DNA of 64,000 bases from Gammaproteobacteria bacterium (GCA_016209015.1 JACQWY010000032.1:1-64000), one strand, 5' to 3'; positions 16,244 to 25,359 are shown, numbered from the stretch's first letter. Program-made: numbers and translations. Notes: generated from the letters alone by a model not told the origin.

Positions 16244-18811
16244 CTAGCCCGCCTGCACGCGCTCCGCGATGTGCGCGAGCGCGGGTTCCACCTGGTCGAT
16301 GAGGATGAGGCACAGGTCGCCCGGCCGCAGCGCCGCGAGCGCCGTGTCGATCGCCACGAACTCGCCGTGGATTTCCTGAACCTTCTCCGTGCGCAGCGCG
16401 CCGACGAGGCCGTCGCGTAACAGTGCCAGCACTTCGCCGTCTTCGCGGCCGCGCTGGCACTGGTCCTGATACAGCAGCACTTCCTCGAAGGCCTGGCCGA
16501 GGATGCGCGTCTGCTCGCGGATGTCCTCGTCGCGGCGATCGCCGGCGCCGCTGATGACGACGAAACGGCGCTGCGCCGGCATGTTCTCGACGGCCTTCAC
16601 GAGTGCGAGGATCGCGTCCGGGTTGTGGCCGTAGTCGGCGACGACGGTCGCGCCGCGATACTCGAAGAGATTGAAGCGGCCCGGCGCCGTGTGCTGATCG
16701 GCGGCGAACGTGCTGAGCCCCGCGAGCACGGCGTTCCAGTCGAGGCCGAGCGCCCAGGCCGCGGCGATCGAGGCCATCGCGTTCTCGACCTGGAAGCCGA
16801 TCGTGCCGTTGCGCGTGATCGGAATGCGGGTGAGCGGGATGCGCTGCTCCTGGCCGCCCTCGGCCGCGACGATGTCCGCGCCGTCGACGTAGACGACACG
16901 CTTGCCTTGTGCCGCGTGCATCGCCATCACCGGATGATGGCGATCCGCGGCGAAAAACGTCACCGCGCCCGGGCAGGATTCCGCCATCGCGGCGACGATG
17001 GGATCGGCCGCGTTCAGCACCGCCGTGCCGTCGGGCGCTACGTTCATGACGATGACGCGCTTCAGCACTGCGAGGTCTTCCACCGTCGTGATGAAGTTGA
17101 GCCCGAGGTGATCGCCCTTGCCGATGTTCGTCACGACCGCGACCTTGCAGCGATCGAAGGCGAGCCCCTCGCGGAGCAGGCCGCCGCGTGCGGTCTCGAA
17201 CACCGCGGCGTCGACGTCGGGATGCAGCAGCACGTTGCGCGCGCTCTTCGGGCCCGAGCAGTCGCCGGTGTCGATGCGCCGTGAGCCGATGTAGACGCCG
17301 TCCGTGTTCGTCATGCCGACGCGCAGTCCGCTGCAGGCGAGGATGCGCGCGATGAGGCGCACCGTCGTCGTCTTGCCGTTCGTACCGGTGACCGCGACGA
17401 CCGGGATGCGGCCGTCGTTGCCGTCGCCGTAGAGCGCGGAGATGATCGCCTCGCCCACCGCGCGGCCCTTGCCGAACGAGGGGCTGAGATGCATCCGCAG
17501 GCCCGGCGCGGCATTCACTTCCACGATGCCGCCGCCCTGCTCTTCGAGCGGCTTCAACATCGTCTCGCAGACGATGTCCACGCCCGCGATGTCGAGGCCG
17601 ATCATCTGCGCGGCGTCGACGGCGCGCGCGGCGAGCTCGGGATGGACGTCGTCGGTGACGTCGGTCGCGGTGCCGCCGGTCGAGAGATTCGAGTTGTTGC
17701 GAAGCACGACGCGCGCGCCCTTCTGCGGCACGGAATCCACTTCGAAACCCTGCACCGCGAGCCGCGCGCGGGCGATGTCGTCGAGACGGATGCGCGTCAG
17801 CGAGGTCGCGTGGCCGTCGCTCCGGCGCGGATCGCTGTTCACCTCGGCGACGAGCTCGGCGATCGTGCGCTCGCCGTCGCCGATGACGTGCGGCGGCTCG
17901 CGGCGCGCCGCGGCGATGAGGTTCTTACCGACGACGAGCAGCCGGAAATCGTGGCCCGGGATGAACTTCTCGACAATCGACTCCTCGCTGATCTCCTGCG
18001 AAGCGGCGAACGCGACCTCGAGGTGCTCGCGCGTCTCGAGATTGACCGTCACGCCCTTGCCGTGATGGCCGTCGCGCGGCTTGACGACGACCGGCGTGCC
18101 GATTTCGCAGACCGCGGCCCAGGCTTCCTCGATCGTCTTCACGGGCCGGCCGAGCGGCACCGGGATGCCGGCGGCGTCGAGCAGCTTCTTCGTCAGATCC
18201 TTGTCCTGCGCAATCGATTCGGCGACCGCGCTCGTGCCGTCGAGCTCAGCAGCCTGGATGCGTCGCTGCCTGCTGCCCCAGCCGAACTGCACGAGGCTGC
18301 CCTCGGTGAGCCGGCGGAACGGAATGCCGCGCGCCGTCGCAGCCTGCACGATCGAACCCGTGCTCGGGCCGAGGCGCAATTCCTCGTCGAGCTCGCGCAG
18401 GCGCGTCACCGCGCCCTGCAAATCGAACGCGGTGTCCTGGCGCGCCGCCGCGCAGAGCGCCTCGGCGATCTCGAAGGCGAGACGGCCGACGGCCTCCTCG
18501 GTGTATTCGACGACGACCTGGAAGACGCCGGGCTCGATCGTCGGCGTCGTGCGGCTGAACGCGACGGGACAACCCGCCTGTGCCTGCAGCACGAGCGCGC
18601 CGAGCTCGAGCGCGCGCGGCAGGTTCAGGCGTTCGTGATTCGCGACGTGGTGCAGACCGCCGACCCCCGGGAAGAGCGCCCGCAGACGGTGCTCGAAAGC
18701 GGCATCCGGCAGGCCCTGCTCGTCGGGTGCGAGCGTGACGAGCGCCTCGATCGCGGTGTGGCGGCCCCAGAGGTTCGGCCCGCGCAGGGCCCGTAGGCGA
18801 GAGATTTCCAT
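16244..18811 (-). CDS. cphA: Cyanophycin synthetase CphA
   Basis: CphA polymerises aspartate and arginine into cyanophycin, a nitrogen and carbon reserve stored as cytoplasmic granules. The 855 residues have the family's N-terminal domain (about 1-160) and an ATP-grasp domain with glycine-rich loop 'VVVKPRDGHHGKGV' (about 241-254) and metal ligands 'EVNAAPG' (431-437). A Mur-ligase-like domain follows with intact P-loop 'GTNGKTTT' (476-483) and C-terminal lobe 'VISGAGDRRDEDI'. Both ATP sites look functional. The ATG at 18811, 5 bp after the upstream paralogue, is preferred to the 1000-residue track ORF, whose extra N-terminus is out-of-frame paralogue sequence. No cyanophycinase gene is in the window. 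Confidence 0.95.
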   Translation of the reverse strand: MEISRLRALRGPNLWGRHTAIEALVTLAPDEQGLPDAAFEHRLRALFPGVGGLHHVANHERLNLPRALELGALVLQAQAGCPVAFSRTTPTIEPGVFQVVVEYTEEAVGRLAFEIAEALCAAARQDTAFDLQGAVTRLRELDEELRLGPSTGSIVQAATARGIPFRRLTEGSLVQFGWGSRQRRIQAAELDGTSAVAESIAQDKDLTKKLLDAAGIPVPLGRPVKTIEEAWAAVCEIGTPVVVKPRDGHHGKGVTVNLETREHLEVAFAASQEISEESIVEKFIPGHDFRLLVVGKNLIAAARREPPHVIGDGERTIAELVAEVNSDPRRSDGHATSLTRIRLDDIARARLAVQGFEVDSVPQKGARVVLRNNSNLSTGGTATDVTDDVHPELAARAVDAAQMIGLDIAGVDIVCETMLKPLEEQGGGIVEVNAAPGLRMHLSPSFGKGRAVGEAIISALYGDGNDGRIPVVAVTGTNGKTTTVRLIARILACSGLRVGMTNTDGVYIGSRRIDTGDCSGPKSARNVLLHPDVDAAVFETARGGLLREGLAFDRCKVAVVTNIGKGDHLGLNFITTVEDLAVLKRVIVMNVAPDGTAVLNAADPIVAAMAESCPGAVTFFAADRHHPVMAMHAAQGKRVVYVDGADIVAAEGGQEQRIPLTRIPITRNGTIGFQVENAMASIAAAWALGLDWNAVLAGLSTFAADQHTAPGRFNLFEYRGATVVADYGHNPDAILALVKAVENMPAQRRFVVISGAGDRRDEDIREQTRILGQAFEEVLLYQDQCQRGREDGEVLALLRDGLVGALRTEKVQEIHGEFVAIDTALAALRPGDLCLILIDQVEPALAHIAERVQAG

Positions 18812-18816
18812 CGCGG

Positions 18817-21000
18817 TCAGCGCGCTCCAACGATAGCGAAGTTCGCGTCGTGCGGATCGAAAGTCTCGATGCCGGCACGGATGATTTCGAGCGGTATGTC
18901 CAGGGCCCACGCCGTCGCGATGGCGGCGAGCACCTGGGTGACGCCGGGCTCGCCGTTCGCGGCGCTGCCGAGCGGCACGGCGGCGAGCTGCGTGAGCACG
19001 CTCTCCTGCGCGCCGGTCGCGAGCACGAGGTCGCCACCGCGGGTAAACACCACGCGGCCGCCGGCGTCGCGATGCGCGGCGAGCGGCGGCGCAGCGGGCA
19101 CCGTCGAGAAGAAGACGACCGCGCCGTCGCAGAGCTTCGCCATCGAGGCGACGAGCGGATCCTCGGCGTTCAACACGGCGGCGCCCTCGGGCAGCACGAC
19201 GTCGATCTGCGTGCGCAGGACGTTGAACATCTGATCGGGATTGCAAATGTCGAACTCGTCAATCTTGTCGCGCTCGTCGAGCCCCATCACGACGCCGACG
19301 CGGCAGCGATCGTAGGCGAGGCCCTCGGCGACGAGCGCGCGGGCCCCGTTCTCGAGCACGGCGGCCTCGACGCTGCGGTTGATGAGGAGACGATGCGCGC
19401 CGCGCCAGTGCGCCTGGTCGCCGCGCGCGATCACGCGGCGGTCGAGGAACAGGCCGTCGCGGCAGGCGAGTCCGACGCGCTTGCCGGTGAGCTGCAGCAG
19501 GCGCGCGACGAGGCGGCCCACCATGCCGAGACCGTCGCTGCCGGTGATGCCGACGAGCGGAATGCGGCCGGTCTCACCGTGCGGGAAGAGATGGCCGACG
19601 ATCGCCGGCCCGACCGGACGCGGCCCACCGCGCGCAGGCTTCAGGTGCAACTGCAGGCCCGGCCCCGAATTGACCGCGACGACCGCGGCCTCCTGCAGCG
19701 CGAGCGGCTTCGCGATGTCCTCCGCGACGAAATCGATGCCCGCGATGTCGAGGCCGACGACGCGCGCGGCGAGCGCGACGGCGGTCGCGATGCTCGGGTG
19801 CACGAGGTCGGTGACGTCCTCGGCGAGATTGCCGTCGCGGCGCACGAGCAGCACTGCGCCCGCGGCCGGTACGCTCTCCGGCGTGGCGCCCTGACGGGCG
19901 AGCTCGAAACACACGACCTCGTCGAGCTTCATCGGGTTCAGCGGTGCATCGGCCATGACGCCGCGGCGCGGGTCGGAATTGATCTGCTTCTCGACGAGCG
20001 CGGCGACCGTCGAGACGCCGTCCCCGGTGACCATCGCGGGCTCGCCGCGTGCCGCCGCGACCATGCGCCCGCCGATGACGAGCACGCGGTGCTCCTGACC
20101 GGAGACGAAGTGCTCGACGATGATGTTGCGCGTCTCCTCGCGGGCCGCGACATAGGCCGCTTCGACTTCCTCGCGCGTCGTGAGCTTCGTGAAGACCGCG
20201 CGGCCGAGGCGCGCGCTGTTCGGCTTCACGACGACCGGCAGACCGACGTCCTCCGCCGCCTCCCACGCATCCTCCGCGCTCTTCACGAGCCTGCCCTCGG
20301 GCACCGGCACACCGCAGGACTTCATGAGCCCGCGCGCGAGATCCTTGTCCTGCGAGATGCCTTGCGCGATCGCGCTCGTCAGATCCGTTTCCGCCGTCCA
20401 GATGCGGTGCTGGGCCGCGCCGTGTCCGAGCTGCACGAGATTGCCCTCGGAGAGCCGGATGGCGGGGATGCGCCGCAGCTCGGCGGCATTGACGATCGAA
20501 GAGGTGCTCGGGCCGAGGCAGTGCACGTCGCAGAGCTGCTTCAGCCCCAGCACCGCGGCACCCACGTCGAAGGCGCGGTCCTCGATCGCGGACATCACGA
20601 GATCACGTGCGAAATTCAACGCGGCCGCGGTGACGGTTTCGTTCCAGGCCCGCACGACGATTTTGTAGACGCCCCGCTCGGAAGTCTCGCGCGCGCGGCC
20701 GAAACCGCCGGGCAGACCGGCGAGGTTCTGCAGCTCGAGCGTCACGTGTTCGAGGATGTGGCCGGGCCAGGTGCCTTCGCGCAGCCGGCGCAGAAAACCG
20801 CCGGGCTCGCCGTAGCTGCAGCGGTGATCCGCGAGCGTCGGCAGCCAGGCCGAGAGGCGCTCGTAGAAACCGGGGATCGTGTTCGAGGGAAAATCCTCGA
20901 GTGCGCCGATGTCCACCCGGGCCTCGAGCACGGGATGATAGGTCCACATATTGGGACCGCGCAGCGGCGTGACACTGCGGATCAGGATGTCTTTTTTCAT
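18817..21000 (-). CDS. CphA-like paralogue with apparently degenerate ATP sites
   Basis: This 727-residue protein follows CphA through the N-terminal, ATP-grasp and most of the Mur-ligase-like domains, but ends before the usual C-terminal lobe. The Mur-ligase P-loop is 'GITGSDGLGM' (about 484-493), without the GKT/S core. The ATP-grasp loop reads 'VVVKPNSARLGRAV' where CphA has DGHHGKGV, and the metal motif EVNAAPG is 'AVNSGPG' (442-448), losing the glutamate. Comparable shortened paralogues (cphA' in proteobacteria, CphA2 in cyanobacteria) are known. CphA2 uses one site to join Asp-Arg dipeptides, but here both sites look impaired. It is the first gene of the pair with cphA (5 bp gap), suggesting a partner or regulatory role. 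Confidence 0.85.
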   Translation of the reverse strand: MKKDILIRSVTPLRGPNMWTYHPVLEARVDIGALEDFPSNTIPGFYERLSAWLPTLADHRCSYGEPGGFLRRLREGTWPGHILEHVTLELQNLAGLPGGFGRARETSERGVYKIVVRAWNETVTAAALNFARDLVMSAIEDRAFDVGAAVLGLKQLCDVHCLGPSTSSIVNAAELRRIPAIRLSEGNLVQLGHGAAQHRIWTAETDLTSAIAQGISQDKDLARGLMKSCGVPVPEGRLVKSAEDAWEAAEDVGLPVVVKPNSARLGRAVFTKLTTREEVEAAYVAAREETRNIIVEHFVSGQEHRVLVIGGRMVAAARGEPAMVTGDGVSTVAALVEKQINSDPRRGVMADAPLNPMKLDEVVCFELARQGATPESVPAAGAVLLVRRDGNLAEDVTDLVHPSIATAVALAARVVGLDIAGIDFVAEDIAKPLALQEAAVVAVNSGPGLQLHLKPARGGPRPVGPAIVGHLFPHGETGRIPLVGITGSDGLGMVGRLVARLLQLTGKRVGLACRDGLFLDRRVIARGDQAHWRGAHRLLINRSVEAAVLENGARALVAEGLAYDRCRVGVVMGLDERDKIDEFDICNPDQMFNVLRTQIDVVLPEGAAVLNAEDPLVASMAKLCDGAVVFFSTVPAAPPLAAHRDAGGRVVFTRGGDLVLATGAQESVLTQLAAVPLGSAANGEPGVTQVLAAIATAWALDIPLEIIRAGIETFDPHDANFAIVGAR

Positions 21001-21261
21001 GTTCGTTTTACGGCTTTCTGCCGCTGCGACAGGTCGACGGCGTCCCCGGATGCCTGTTCCGACGCCTGGCGCGATGTTTTGGTCGCGGGAGAGTAAGTAA
21101 ATTTCGCGGGCTGCGAAAGCCCCGCGAACCGCGCCGGCAACGCTGCGTGATCATGGAGGCATCGTAGCGGCGCGCGCTGAACGCGCGCTGAATTCCCGAC
21201 GGCCTCGCGCACGATCGGCACGAGACCGACAGCAGCCTTGAACAAACGCGGGACAGCCTGC
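21001..21261. other. Divergent intergenic region between the cyanophycin genes
   Basis: These 261 bp must hold the promoters for the synthetase pair (leftward) and the ABC-DUF1854 pair (rightward). There is a local inverted repeat 'cgcgggctgcgaaagccccgcg' around 21106-21127 (stem CGCGGGCT.. AGCCCCGCG, one bulge), and a short direct repeat of 'gcgcgctgaa' near 21174-21192. No convincing activator site or sigma box was recognised. Confidence 0.45.
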
Positions 21262-23562
21262 ATGCTGCCGTTGATGAGCATGGAATCCGAGCCGTCCGTC
21301 AACGGCAGTCCCGTCCCGGCGCGCTGGCGCACTCGTCTCGCCGCGGTCCTCGACGCGGACGAGCGCGTGCTCGGCTGGTTCGAGCCCGATCTGGATCAAC
21401 GGCTCCACTTCGCCGCCGGGCTCGTGCTGCTCACGGATCGCCGCCTCGTCGCCGCGACGGCGGACAGCGAGGCGTGGGGGATCTGGCCGCACCGCGACGG
21501 GCTCTCCTTCGATCATCAGGACCACGGCGGCGTCGGTACGGTCGATCTGCACGACGGCACGCGGCGGCTCGCGCGCTGGCGCTACACGCTCGGCCACGAC
21601 CCGGCTGCGCAGCGCCTCATCGGCCAGTACGGCGCGATCGTCGCGGCCGCGCGCGCCGGCCGCCGCTACGAACGCGAGCTCGAAGCCGCGTGTCCGAAAT
21701 GCGGCGGGCCGCTCGTGCCGGGGCAGGAGGACTGCCCGGTCTGCGCGAGCGAATCGACGATCCCACCCTCGACGTGGACGCTGTTCCGGCTGTGGCGTTT
21801 CGCGCGGCCCTACAAGCTCCGGCTGCTGGCCGGCTTCCTGCTCACACTCGGCGGCACCGCGGCGACGCTCGTGCCGCCCTATCTCACGATGCCGCTCATG
21901 GATCGCGTGTTGATCCCGTATCAGAACGGCGTGCCGATCGACTACGGCCTCGTCACGAAATACCTCGCGGGTCTCTTCGCCTCGGCGGTGATCGCCGCGG
22001 TGCTCGGCTGGGCGCGCACGTTCATCCTCGCGCTCGTCAGCGAGCGTCTCGGTGCCGATCTGCGCACCGCGACGTTCGATCACTTGCTCCGCCTCTCGCT
22101 CGAATACTTCGGCGGCAAACGCACGGGCGATCTGATCTCGCGCATCGGCTCCGAGAGCGATCGCATCTGCGTCTTCCTCTCGCTGCACGCGCTCGATTTC
22201 GCGACCGACGTGCTGATGATCCTCATGACCGCCGCCATCCTGGTCTCGATCAGCCCGTGGCTCGCGCTCGTCACGCTGCTGCCGCTGCCGTTCATCGCCT
22301 GGCTCATCCACATCGTGCGTGACAAGCTCAGGCACGGCTTCGAGAAGGCGACGCGCATCTGGTCGGAAGTGACGAACGTGCTCGCGGACACGATCCCCGG
22401 CATCCGCGTCGTGAAGGCCTTCGCCCAGGAGAGCCGCGAGGGCCAGCGCTTCCGCGCCGCGAACGATCACAATCTCGCGGTCAACGATCGCGTGAACAAG
22501 GTGTGGTCGCTGTTCTCGCCGACGGTGACGCTGCTGACCGAGACGGGGCTCCTCGTCGTGTGGGCATTCGGCATCTGGCAGGTCGCCCACGATCGCATCA
22601 CGGTCGGCGTGCTGACGGCCTTCCTCGCCTACATCAGCCGCTTCTATACGCGCCTCGATTCCATGAGCCGCATCGTGTCCGTCACGCAGAAGGCGGCGAC
22701 GGGCGCGAAGCGCATCTTCGACATCCTCGATCACGTCTCGAGCGTGCCCGAGCCCGCGCACCCCGTGCATCTCGACGCAGTGCACGGCCGCATCGAGCTC
22801 TCGAACGTCGGCTTCCGCTACGGCAGCCGCGCCGTCATCCGCGGCGTCGACATGACGATCGCGCCGGGCGAGATGGTCGGTCTCGTGGGTCACAGCGGCT
22901 CGGGCAAGAGCACGCTCGTGAACCTCATCTGCCGCTTCTACGACGTCGCGGACGGCGCGATCAGGCTCGACGGCGTCGACATCCGCACGCTGCCCGTCGC
23001 GGAATTCCGCCGCCACATCGGCGTGGTGCTGCAGGAGCCGTTCCTGTTCTTCGGCACGATTGCCGAGAACGTCGCCTACGGCCGGCCCGAGGCGACGCGC
23101 GCGGAGATCGTCGCCGCCGCGCGCGCCGCGCACGCCCACGAGTTCATCCTGCGCCTGCCGCACGGTTACGACTCGCTCGTCGGCGAGCGCGGCCAGGCCT
23201 TGTCGGGCGGCGAACGGCAGCGCATCTCGATCGCGCGTGCGCTGCTCATCGATCCGAAGATCCTGATCCTCGACGAGGCGACGTCGTCCGTCGACACGGA
23301 GACGGAGAAGGAGATCCAGAAAGCGCTCGACAATCTCGTCCAGGGCCGCACGACGATCGCGATCGCGCATCGTCTCAGCACGCTGCGCCGAGCCGATCGC
23401 CTCGTCGTCCTCGATCGCGGCCAGGTCGTCGAGACCGGCAATCACGACGAGCTGATGGCGCGCGAAGGCGATTACTACCGGCTCTACCAGGCCCAGGTCC
23501 GCGCGGCGGAAGCCGAAGAGGTCATGCACTGGGCGCCGCCGCCCGTCGAGGCGCGCGCATGA
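21262..23562 (+). CDS. ABC exporter associated with cyanophycin genes
   Basis: This roughly 766-residue protein is a half-type ABC exporter with an extra N-terminal part. Residues about 1-140 form an uncharacterised globular domain, followed by a zinc ribbon ('CPKCGGPLVPGQEDCPVC'). Six membrane helices lie at about 165-450. The nucleotide-binding domain has Walker A 'GHSGSGKST', signature 'LSGGERQR' and Walker B 'ILILDEATS'. It overlaps the DUF1854 gene (ATGA) and diverges from the cyanophycin synthetases. A homologous pair is named in databases as cyanophycin-metabolism-associated, from my memory. Its substrate is unknown. The start is uncertain: the track uses TTG 21238; ATGs exist at 21262, 21274 and 21280, and 21262 has a weak GGGA eight bases upstream. 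Confidence 0.88.
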   Translation: MLPLMSMESEPSVNGSPVPARWRTRLAAVLDADERVLGWFEPDLDQRLHFAAGLVLLTDRRLVAATADSEAWGIWPHRDGLSFDHQDHGGVGTVDLHDGTRRLARWRYTLGHDPAAQRLIGQYGAIVAAARAGRRYERELEAACPKCGGPLVPGQEDCPVCASESTIPPSTWTLFRLWRFARPYKLRLLAGFLLTLGGTAATLVPPYLTMPLMDRVLIPYQNGVPIDYGLVTKYLAGLFASAVIAAVLGWARTFILALVSERLGADLRTATFDHLLRLSLEYFGGKRTGDLISRIGSESDRICVFLSLHALDFATDVLMILMTAAILVSISPWLALVTLLPLPFIAWLIHIVRDKLRHGFEKATRIWSEVTNVLADTIPGIRVVKAFAQESREGQRFRAANDHNLAVNDRVNKVWSLFSPTVTLLTETGLLVVWAFGIWQVAHDRITVGVLTAFLAYISRFYTRLDSMSRIVSVTQKAATGAKRIFDILDHVSSVPEPAHPVHLDAVHGRIELSNVGFRYGSRAVIRGVDMTIAPGEMVGLVGHSGSGKSTLVNLICRFYDVADGAIRLDGVDIRTLPVAEFRRHIGVVLQEPFLFFGTIAENVAYGRPEATRAEIVAAARAAHAHEFILRLPHGYDSLVGERGQALSGGERQRISIARALLIDPKILILDEATSSVDTETEKEIQKALDNLVQGRTTIAIAHRLSTLRRADRLVVLDRGQVVETGNHDELMAREGDYYRLYQAQVRAAEAEEVMHWAPPPVEARA

Positions 23563-24035
23563 GCGGCATGGCGATCGACCTCGAGCTCACGCGCAACGAG
23601 CTCGGCCAGCTCGTCTACACCGCCCGCGACGGCATGCGCCACGAAGGCGTCGTGCCGGTGCGCGCGTTCCCGATCACGGCGCCGCAGTCCGGCCTCGCGA
23701 TCGTCAGCACCGAGGGCGAGGAGCTGGTCTGGATCGAGGATCCCGAAGCCTTGCCTCAGCGCCTGCGAGTGCTGCTCGAGGAGGAGCTCGCGACGCGCGA
23801 CTTCACGCCGCGCATCACGTGCATCAAAGAAGTTTCGAGCTTCGCGACACCGAGTACGTGGCTGGTGGAGACGGATCGCGGCGGGACCACACTCGTCCTG
23901 AAGGGCGAAGAAGACATCCGCCGGCTCTCCGGGGCGGGACTCCTCATTGCCGACAAGCACGGCATCCACTACCTCATCCGCGACATGAAGGCGCTCGACA
24001 AGAAGAGCCGGAGATTCCTCGACCGGTTTCTGTGA
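23559..24035 (+). CDS. DUF1854 family protein of the cyanophycin locus
   Basis: This 158-residue soluble protein matches the DUF1854 pattern: 'RDGMRHEGVVPVRAFPITAP' near residue 25, 'SIVSTEGEELVWI'-like strands around residue 55, and the C-terminal 'DKHGIHYLIRDMKALDKKS'. It has no signal peptide, membrane helix or recognisable catalytic motif. Its ATG overlaps the ABC exporter stop codon (ATGA), so the two are translationally coupled. The pairing suggests an accessory of the transporter or of granule metabolism; the molecular role is not known to me. Confidence 0.85.
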   Translation: MSGMAIDLELTRNELGQLVYTARDGMRHEGVVPVRAFPITAPQSGLAIVSTEGEELVWIEDPEALPQRLRVLLEEELATRDFTPRITCIKEVSSFATPSTWLVETDRGGTTLVLKGEEDIRRLSGAGLLIADKHGIHYLIRDMKALDKKSRRFLDRFL

Positions 24036-24053
24036 GGCCCGGGGCGCTTTATG

Positions 24054-24086
24054 GGATGTGCCGACGCAGGAGGTGCATCGATCGCG
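24054..24086. repeat. Dispersed 33-bp repeat, family 4, copy 1
   Basis: GGATGTGCCGACGCAGGAGG and the following 'tgcatcgatcgcg' recur with one mismatch at 51680-51712. A shorter diverged copy in reverse orientation is at 32047-32070. It abuts the 3' end of the pseudogene remnant. Confidence 0.7.
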
Positions 24087-24700
24087 TCCTCGTCGGTCTG
24101 ATTGTGCCGTGTCGTGCCGTAGAGCGAGATCCCGACGACCTGCTCGAAGAGGCCCGCCGTGACCGGATCGAAGGCGACGTTCAGCACCTGCGCGTCGCCC
24201 GCACCCAGGCTCGCGAAATCCTCGAAGCCGGTCAGCATGTAGTTCGCGCCCGTGCCGCCGAGCTCCCCGCGCCGCCCGCCTTGCCGAGCACCGGGTTCGC
24301 GTAGTCATTGATCTGCGCCGCCACGAACACCGTCTGCGGAGTGAGGCTCAGATCCGCCAGGTCCGCGTGGTGGCCCGCGAACGCGAGCGTCGCGAGACCG
24401 CCGAACGTGCCGGCCGCCGAGGTGTCGTCGAGCTCGATCTGCAGCGACGTCGCGTCCACTGCGCACGCGCCGCGAATGCAGTGCCGACGCCGAAGTTCGC
24501 GCTCGTATAGACGGACGACACCACGACGTCGTTCGCGCCGAGCGCGAGCGTGCCGGCGACGACCGTGCTGCCCCCGCCGGTCATCGTGCCGCCGGTCCAG
24601 CCCGATGCCGTGCCGAAGGTGAGCGTGCCGCACTGCCCAGGGTGAACGTCGCGCTGCTGCCGGGCATCGGAATTCAGGCGGGATCCCGGCGTGGCGCCCG
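24085..24700 (-). pseudogene. Frameshifted remnant of a beta-strand-rich secreted protein
   Basis: Reading the minus strand, coherent protein-like segments are spread over different frames in sequence order. They are 'GSSATFTLGS', then 'TLTFGTASGWTGGTMTGGG' ... 'ANDVVVSSVYTSANFGVG', then 'SLQIELDDTSAAGTFGGLA' ... 'FVAAQINDYANPVLGK', then 'LTGFEDFASLGAGDAQVLN' ... 'TAGLFEQVVGISLYGTTRHN'. The composition resembles autotransporter-passenger or choice-of-anchor type repeat proteins. At least three frameshifts are needed to join them and no start or signal peptide remains, so this is a decayed gene. The 850 bp between the DUF1854 gene and 24887 hold no other coding region. Confidence 0.75.
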
Positions 24701-24886
24701 GGCTGCTGACGTACCACGTCAGGCGAGGCCACGCGGTCCATCCGGCTTGCGGACGAGGCCCCGGAGTGCTGCGCGGATCCCGCGATCGGCGCCGCTGCTC
24801 CGCAACGGGGCCCGGACACCGCCGATGCGTCCGCCTCAGCGGGGCGTCACGGGATCCGTCGCCGGCACTCGCGCACGCCCGGGCGA

Positions 24887-25288
24887 TTACCGGAACGCGC
24901 CTTGCTGCTTCATCATCTCGCAGGGATTGTGGCGCATCGCCGGCAGCGGCTTGCCCTGCTCCTGCGCGCGCTTGACCATCGCCGCGCGGTGCTGAGACAC
25001 GAAGGTTTCGCACTCGTCCATGGACTTCAGGCTGTGCAGCTTCGTCATGTGCTCGGTGCGTTCTTCGGGTGTCATGAGTTCGAAGCCGCGGGTGGCGTTC
25101 GGTCCCCCGGGGCCGCCCCCGCAGGGTCCGGCCCCGGCGCATGGCCCGCCACCGGCGCCGGGTCCGGCACCGCCGCAGGGGCCCGCGCCAGGACACGGCG
25201 GCGCGGTGTCGTCGGCAGCGACCGCCGGCAGCGCGAAGAGTGCGCCGGCGAACAAGAGGGCGAGGGAAAGACGGGTGGGCGTTTTCAT
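24887..25288 (-). CDS. Small secreted Gly/Cys/Pro-rich protein
   Basis: This 133-residue protein starts with a clear signal peptide ('LALLFAGALFALPAVA', cleavage near residue 24). A low-complexity segment follows, built from repeats of the type 'GAGPCGGAGPG' with evenly spaced cysteines. The C-terminal half is helical and charged ('LMTPEERTEHMTKLHSLKS') with two more Cys. The C-terminal part resembles small periplasmic proteins of the LTXXQ/Spy kind only vaguely. The ATG at 25288 has an AGGAGG ribosome binding site. It precedes no operon partner closely. The function is unknown; metal or thiol chemistry is a guess from the cysteines. Confidence 0.8.
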   Translation of the reverse strand: MKTPTRLSLALLFAGALFALPAVAADDTAPPCPGAGPCGGAGPGAGGGPCAGAGPCGGGPGGPNATRGFELMTPEERTEHMTKLHSLKSMDECETFVSQHRAAMVKRAQEQGKPLPAMRHNPCEMMKQQGAFR

Positions 25289-25359
25289 GACGGCCTCCTC
25301 GGGTTCAGGGAACCGTGCGGCGCGGGCCGTCGGGCGGGCACTGCACGTGGCTGGGAGCT

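Noticed and set aside
16244-19246. 1000-residue version of cyanophycin synthetase
   Set aside because: The extra N-terminus is a frame-shifted read of the upstream paralogue. The ATG at 18811 restores the family N-terminus.
18850-21096. 748-residue plus-strand ORF
   Set aside because: Antisense shadow of the CphA-like paralogue, with Arg/Asp/His-rich composition.
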